A stretch of DNA of 64,000 nt, from contig NZ_SACN01000001.1 of assembly GCF_004005865.1 (NCBI RefSeq), positions 2,418,001 to 2,482,000 on the forward strand. The letters are read 5' to 3'. The DNA is from Sphingomonas crocodyli (lineage in GTDB: Bacteria; Pseudomonadota; Alphaproteobacteria; Sphingomonadales; Sphingomonadaceae). The translations under genes and the position numbers were made by a program. This document shows positions 60,703 to 64,000 of the stretch, piece after piece. Position 1 is the first letter of the stretch; each line of letters opens with the position of its first letter. The notes beneath the pieces are model-generated. The model saw nothing but the letters and a program-made list of their open reading frames with translations. It made no database searches and was not told the DNA's origin.

Positions 60703-61317
60703 TTACTCGAACCCCATCAGGCTGAGCACTTCCTTGCGGCTGCGCTCGTCCTCGCGGAAGACGCCCATCATCCGGCTGGTCGTCATCGACACGCCGGGGG
60801 TGCGCACGCCGCGCGCCGTCATGCACGCATGGCTCGCCTCGATCACAACCGCGACGCCGACGGGTTCGAGATGCGTCCAGATGCAGTCGGCGATCTCGGC
60901 CGTCAGCCGCTCCTGAATCTGGAGGCGACGGGCATAGCCCTGCAGCACGCGCGCCAGCTTCGAGATGCCGACGACGCGCTGATGCGGCAGATAGGCGATG
61001 TGCGCATGGCCGATGATCGGCGCCATGTGATGTTCGCAATGCGACTGGAACGGGATCTTCTTCAGCAGCACGATCTCGTCATAGCCGCCCACTTCCTCGA
61101 AGGTGCGGCTCAGATGATGCGAGGGATCCTCGCCATAGCCCTGGCAATATTCGCGCCACGCCCGCGCCACGCGCGACGGCGTGTCGACCAGCCCTTCACG
61201 GGTGGGATCATCGCCCGACCATGTGATCAGGGTGCGGATCGCATCCTGCACCTCATCCGGCACGATCAGCTTGCCGTTCGAATCCAGCGCTTCTTCATCG
61301 TCGTCAAACAGCGACAT
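60703..61317 (-). CDS. folE: GTP cyclohydrolase I
   Basis: A 204-residue enzyme that makes dihydroneopterin triphosphate from GTP, the first step of folate synthesis. It has the Zn/active block PFQSHCEHHMAPIIGHAHIAYLP, the family VGISKLARVLQGYARRLQIQERLT, and the Cys in SHACMTARGV. Length and motifs are canonical for class IA FolE. It is transcribed alone toward the catabolic island. Confidence 0.97.
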   Translation of the reverse strand: MSLFDDDEEALDSNGKLIVPDEVQDAIRTLITWSGDDPTREGLVDTPSRVARAWREYCQGYGEDPSHHLSRTFEEVGGYDEIVLLKKIPFQSHCEHHMAPIIGHAHIAYLPHQRVVGISKLARVLQGYARRLQIQERLTAEIADCIWTHLEPVGVAVVIEASHACMTARGVRTPGVSMTTSRMMGVFREDERSRKEVLSLMGFE

Positions 61318-61446
61318 CCCGTCCTGCCCTTCTTCGTTTCTATAATGTCAGAACGCATATAGGCGGCGATCGGCGCGCGCCAACATCCGCGACTGTTTCT
61401 GTTCCGCCAAATCGGAGGGGTCAGCGAAAGACCCCGGTTCATCCCG

Positions 61447-62016
61447 TCAGCGGGGCCACATCCGCTGAAATTCGGGTTCGCGATCGATGAACTGGTGTTT
61501 GAGCGCGCCTGCGACGTGCAGAATGATCAGCCAGAACAAGGCATAGCCCGCATATTGGTGGATCGCGCCGAACAGATCGTGCCAGTAATCCTTCTGCTCC
61601 AGCGGCATATTGAGAAAATAGCCGATCCGCGGCCATTCGAACGCGCCGAAGAAGAACATCGGGTGGCTGCCCGCATCCTTCCACGCCGAATCCATGAACC
61701 ATCCGGTCAGCGGCATCAGCAGCATGAAGGCGTAGAGCCCGAAATGCGCGACATGCGCGGCCACCCGCTCCCATGCCGCCATACCGTGCGAGAAAGGCGG
61801 CGGCTTATGCCCCAACCGCCACAGCACGCGCAGCAGGACGAGGCCGAGGATCGCGATCCCGGTCGACTTGTGCGTATCGAGCACCGGGCGGATCCATTCG
61901 TCGGGCAGCTTGGTGAAATAGAGGCCGACCAGAAGATTGCCGATCATCAGCACCGCCAGCACCCAATGGAGGACGATCGCGGTGGTCGTATAGCGGGGAA
62001 GGTTCATGTCGTTCAT
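61447..62016 (-). CDS. Cytochrome b561 family protein
   Basis: A 189-residue four-helix haem b protein. The haem-ligating His pairs are in IVLHWVLAVLM, VLDTHKSTGIAIL, AHFGLYAFMLLMPL and LFWLIILHVAGALKHQF. The family transfers electrons across the inner membrane, often from ubiquinol. I take ATG at 62016; GTG at 62025 is an alternative. The gene stands alone between folE and the glycosyltransferase. Confidence 0.9.
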   Translation of the reverse strand: MNDMNLPRYTTTAIVLHWVLAVLMIGNLLVGLYFTKLPDEWIRPVLDTHKSTGIAILGLVLLRVLWRLGHKPPPFSHGMAAWERVAAHVAHFGLYAFMLLMPLTGWFMDSAWKDAGSHPMFFFGAFEWPRIGYFLNMPLEQKDYWHDLFGAIHQYAGYALFWLIILHVAGALKHQFIDREPEFQRMWPR

Positions 62017-62142
62017 CGGCGTCACTCGGCCCCCGGCAGAAAGCGCAATTGCGGGTGGATCGCAAAAGGATCATAGAGCGACCGGCGCGAACGGCCACCC
62101 GGTTCGCCCGCGTAACATGTTTTTTCGGATACGTCCCAGGCG

Positions 62143-63588
62143 ATGCTTTCCCCGACCCCGCTCGACGCCCGGTTCGCGGCCTATTCGCCGCGGCTGAACC
62201 GCCCGCCCTTCACGATCGTCAGCGTCCTCCTCCATGTCGGGGCCCTGGTCCTGCTCGCGGTGCTGGTGGATATGGCGTGGCGCCAGACGGGCCTGTTCGC
62301 GTGGAGCGTGGGCCTTGCCTATATCGGCTACGACACCTTCCTGCTCGGCTTCGTCGCGGTGATGACCTGGTCGCTCCATCGCCAGCAGACGCTGCCGCCG
62401 CCCCCGCCCGTCGCGGTGCCCGAAACGCTCGCCGTCCTGCTCGCCGCGCATAACGAACAGGCGGTGCTGGTCGCGACGGTGAAGGCGCTCGCAGCGCAGG
62501 CCGAAGCGCCCGACATCATCCTGATCGCCGACAACGGATCGACCGACGCGACCCCGGCGGTCCTCGCCGAAGCCTTCGGCCTTGAACCCGCGCCATATGG
62601 CGAGATCGCGACCTCGCCCGTCCTCCCCTCGCTGCGCTGGCTGCGTGTCGAACAGGCGGGCAAGGCCGGCGCGCTCAACGCCGTGCTGGAAAAGATCGAC
62701 AGCGATATCGTGCTGACGGTCGATGCCGACACGATCCTGCTGCCCAACGCCATCGCCGCGATGCGCGCCGCCTTCCGCCGCGATCCCGCTTTGGTGGCGG
62801 CAACCGGGCTGCTCGGCCCGATCTGCGACCACAGCGTCACCGGCCGCATCTTCGAATGGTTCCAGACCTACGAATATGTCCGCAACTTCATCTCGCGCTT
62901 CGCGTGGATGCAGGTGAACGGCCTCCTGCTGATCTCGGGCGCCTTTGCGGGTTTCCGGCGCGAAGCCGTGGTTGCGGTCGGCGGGTTCGATCCCGATTGC
63001 ATGGTCGAGGATTATGAACTGATCCACCGGCTCCACCGCTGGTCGTGCGACAATGATCTGGGGTGGACGATCCGCGTGCTGGGCGAAGCCCGCGCGCAGA
63101 CCGATGCGCCCGCGCGCCTGATCCCCTTCCTGCGGCAGCGGCGGCGCTGGTTCGGCGGCTTCCTGCAGACCCAATATTGGAACCGCGACATGGTCGGCAA
63201 TCCGCGCTTCGGCCGGCTCGGCACGATGATGCTGCCGGTCAAGGCGCTCGATACGGTGCAGCCGCTCTACGGTCTCGTCGCGTTTGTCCTGCTGGCCGGC
63301 TTCGTGGTGACGGGGCGCTTCGTGCTGGTCCTGCCGATCCTGGGGGTGATGCTGGCCAAAGTGGTGCTCGATCTCAGCTTCCACTTCTGGTCGATCCGCC
63401 TCTATCGCCGCTGGTCGGGCGGGATGGTGCCCGAAGGCAGCGCGCGCATCCTGCTGACCTCGCTGATCGAGCCCTTCACCTTCCAGCTGCTGCGCCATGT
63501 CGGCGCGGCGTGGGGCTGGATCGCGTTCCTGAGCGGCCGTTCGACCTGGGGGAACCAAAAACGGCGCGGGCTGCTCGCGCGCCAGTGA
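62143..63588 (+). CDS. Membrane glycosyltransferase family 2 (poly-glycan synthase-like)
   Basis: A 481-residue membrane GT2. Two N-terminal helices (~27-75), the catalytic domain with LAAHNEQ, IADNGSTDATP, DADTILLP, EDYELIHRL and QRRRWFGG (the DxD, ED and Q(Q/R)xRW motifs of processive beta-glycosyltransferases), and three C-terminal helices. It resembles poly-N-acetylglucosamine or cellulose-synthase-like enzymes. It would make an exopolysaccharide or lipid-linked glycan; no accessory genes are adjacent in the window. Confidence 0.9.
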   Translation: MLSPTPLDARFAAYSPRLNRPPFTIVSVLLHVGALVLLAVLVDMAWRQTGLFAWSVGLAYIGYDTFLLGFVAVMTWSLHRQQTLPPPPPVAVPETLAVLLAAHNEQAVLVATVKALAAQAEAPDIILIADNGSTDATPAVLAEAFGLEPAPYGEIATSPVLPSLRWLRVEQAGKAGALNAVLEKIDSDIVLTVDADTILLPNAIAAMRAAFRRDPALVAATGLLGPICDHSVTGRIFEWFQTYEYVRNFISRFAWMQVNGLLLISGAFAGFRREAVVAVGGFDPDCMVEDYELIHRLHRWSCDNDLGWTIRVLGEARAQTDAPARLIPFLRQRRRWFGGFLQTQYWNRDMVGNPRFGRLGTMMLPVKALDTVQPLYGLVAFVLLAGFVVTGRFVLVLPILGVMLAKVVLDLSFHFWSIRLYRRWSGGMVPEGSARILLTSLIEPFTFQLLRHVGAAWGWIAFLSGRSTWGNQKRRGLLARQ

Positions 63589-63679
63589 AGCGGCGATCCG
63601 TGTAACGGTGAAGGCCAATATGGTTGCGGCTTTTGTGGCCTTTGGATTCTCGCTGTAAAAACAGCGCATTATCCCCACG

Positions 63680-63791
63680 CGTCATTGCGAGCGTAGCGAA
63701 GCAATCCAGGCCTACATGGGAGAGGCTCGCGACCTGTCTCAAATGCGGGCCTGGATTGCCGCGTCGCCTGCGGCTCCTCGCAATGACGAGT
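63680..63791. repeat. Palindromic intergenic repeat, family A copy 6
   Basis: CGTCATTGCGAGCGTAGCGAAGC start, inner CAATCCAGGCC / GGCCTGGATTG arms, the central CTCGCGACCT-like segment of copies 1 and 3, and a right arm ending CTCGCAATGACGAG. Confidence 0.9.
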
Positions 63792-63972
63792 GGGGAGAAG
63801 CGCTCATGCCCCACAAGCGAGCGCCGCCACGATCGAGCGCGAGAATTTCGATCACGACTTCGTCAGCGGAAGAATCGACGCGGTTCATGGCTTTCCCCAA
63901 AACAGATCGACATCCGCTCCCTTTTGGCGAAGGGCTCGACTCGACCTTGATATTTCGAAACGCTCCCAATTA

Positions 63973-63987
63973 GAACAAATAGAGAAC
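63973..63987. promoter_or_regulatory. LexA (SOS) box of the alphaproteobacterial type
   Basis: GAAC-AAATAGA-GAAC, i.e. GTTC-N7-GTTC on the other strand, the direct-repeat consensus for LexA in alphaproteobacteria. It lies 13 bases from the right edge, so an SOS gene probably starts just outside the window (an imuA/imuB/dnaE2 cassette is a common such case, but this is inference). Confidence 0.6.
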
Positions 63988-64000
63988 ATTGTCAAGATTG

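Larger units (their letters stand above)
63589..64000. other. Right-edge intergenic region
   Basis: This 412-base stretch contains a family A repeat (63680-63791) and then an increasingly AT-rich segment with a LexA-type box at 63973-63987. Short frames on both strands (for example 63739-63969 on the minus strand) run into the repeat and have no ribosome site, so I call no gene. Confidence 0.4.

Noticed and set aside
63739..63969. Minus-strand frame of 76 codons at the right edge
   Set aside because: It reads into a family A repeat and starts without ATG or a ribosome site.
1..64000. tRNA, rRNA, transposases, prophage or anti-phage defence genes
   Set aside because: I looked on both strands and found no sequence supporting any of these.

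Overview
The window is high-GC chromosomal DNA (about two-thirds GC by eye) and looks like a member of the Sphingomonadaceae (Alphaproteobacteria). The evidence is a short alphaproteobacterial-type ProS, small palindromic repeats of sphingomonad style, Tad-pilus pseudopilin genes, and a very dense set of acyl-CoA catabolic genes. I see no tRNA, rRNA, CRISPR array, transposase, phage gene or recognisable defence system.

Layout. 0-3.7 kb: the 3' end of katG, an HxlR regulator, and a divergent operon of four small barrel or VOC proteins. 3.8-9.5 kb: an SDR, three Tad-pilus genes (TadE, TadE-like, TadG-like) and the LolD/LolC lipoprotein-export pair. 9.6-16 kb: proS, a structured non-coding stretch, a tiny proline-rich protein, a histidine kinase with a giant proline-rich sensor region and its divergent OmpR-type partner, and two small enzyme-like proteins. 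16-34.5 kb: a catabolic island with thiolase, TetR, a degenerate amidohydrolase, a paired (heteromeric-type) acyl-CoA dehydrogenase, acyl-CoA ligase, and then an eight-kilobase IclR-associated operon. 34.5-37.4 kb: a QseBC-like two-component pair and an outer-membrane-type protein. 37.5-60.6 kb: a second catabolic island with CitE-like lyase, hydrolases, thiolases, crotonases, ligases, SDRs, a GntR regulator, MaoC dehydratase, a second paired acyl-CoA dehydrogenase and a ferredoxin reductase. 60.7-64 kb: folE, cytochrome b561, a membrane glycosyltransferase, and a LexA-type box at the right edge.

How the genes may work together. The IclR operon contains what I read as methylsuccinyl-CoA dehydrogenase, mesaconyl-CoA C1:C4 CoA transferase and mesaconyl-C4-CoA hydratase. 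With the CitE-like lyase about 9 kb away, these would convert methylsuccinyl-CoA to acetyl-CoA and pyruvate. This joins a step of the ethylmalonyl-CoA pathway to steps of the 3-hydroxypropionate bicycle. The rest of the islands carry ligases, acyl-CoA dehydrogenases, hydratases, hydroxyacyl-CoA dehydrogenases and thiolases suited to degrading branched or cyclic carboxylic acids. The growth substrate cannot be read from the sequence.

A recurring ten-base element, GAG-(W)T(W)(W)-CTC, lies in five promoter or gap positions of the catabolic islands (17.25, 39.19, 40.44, 50.12 and 53.57 kb). It suggests one shared regulon, with the TetR gene at 17.3 kb or the GntR gene at 49.3 kb as candidate regulators. 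The IclR operon has its own perfect palindrome at 33.3 kb. At least five families of palindromic intergenic repeats (twelve copies) punctuate gene ends.
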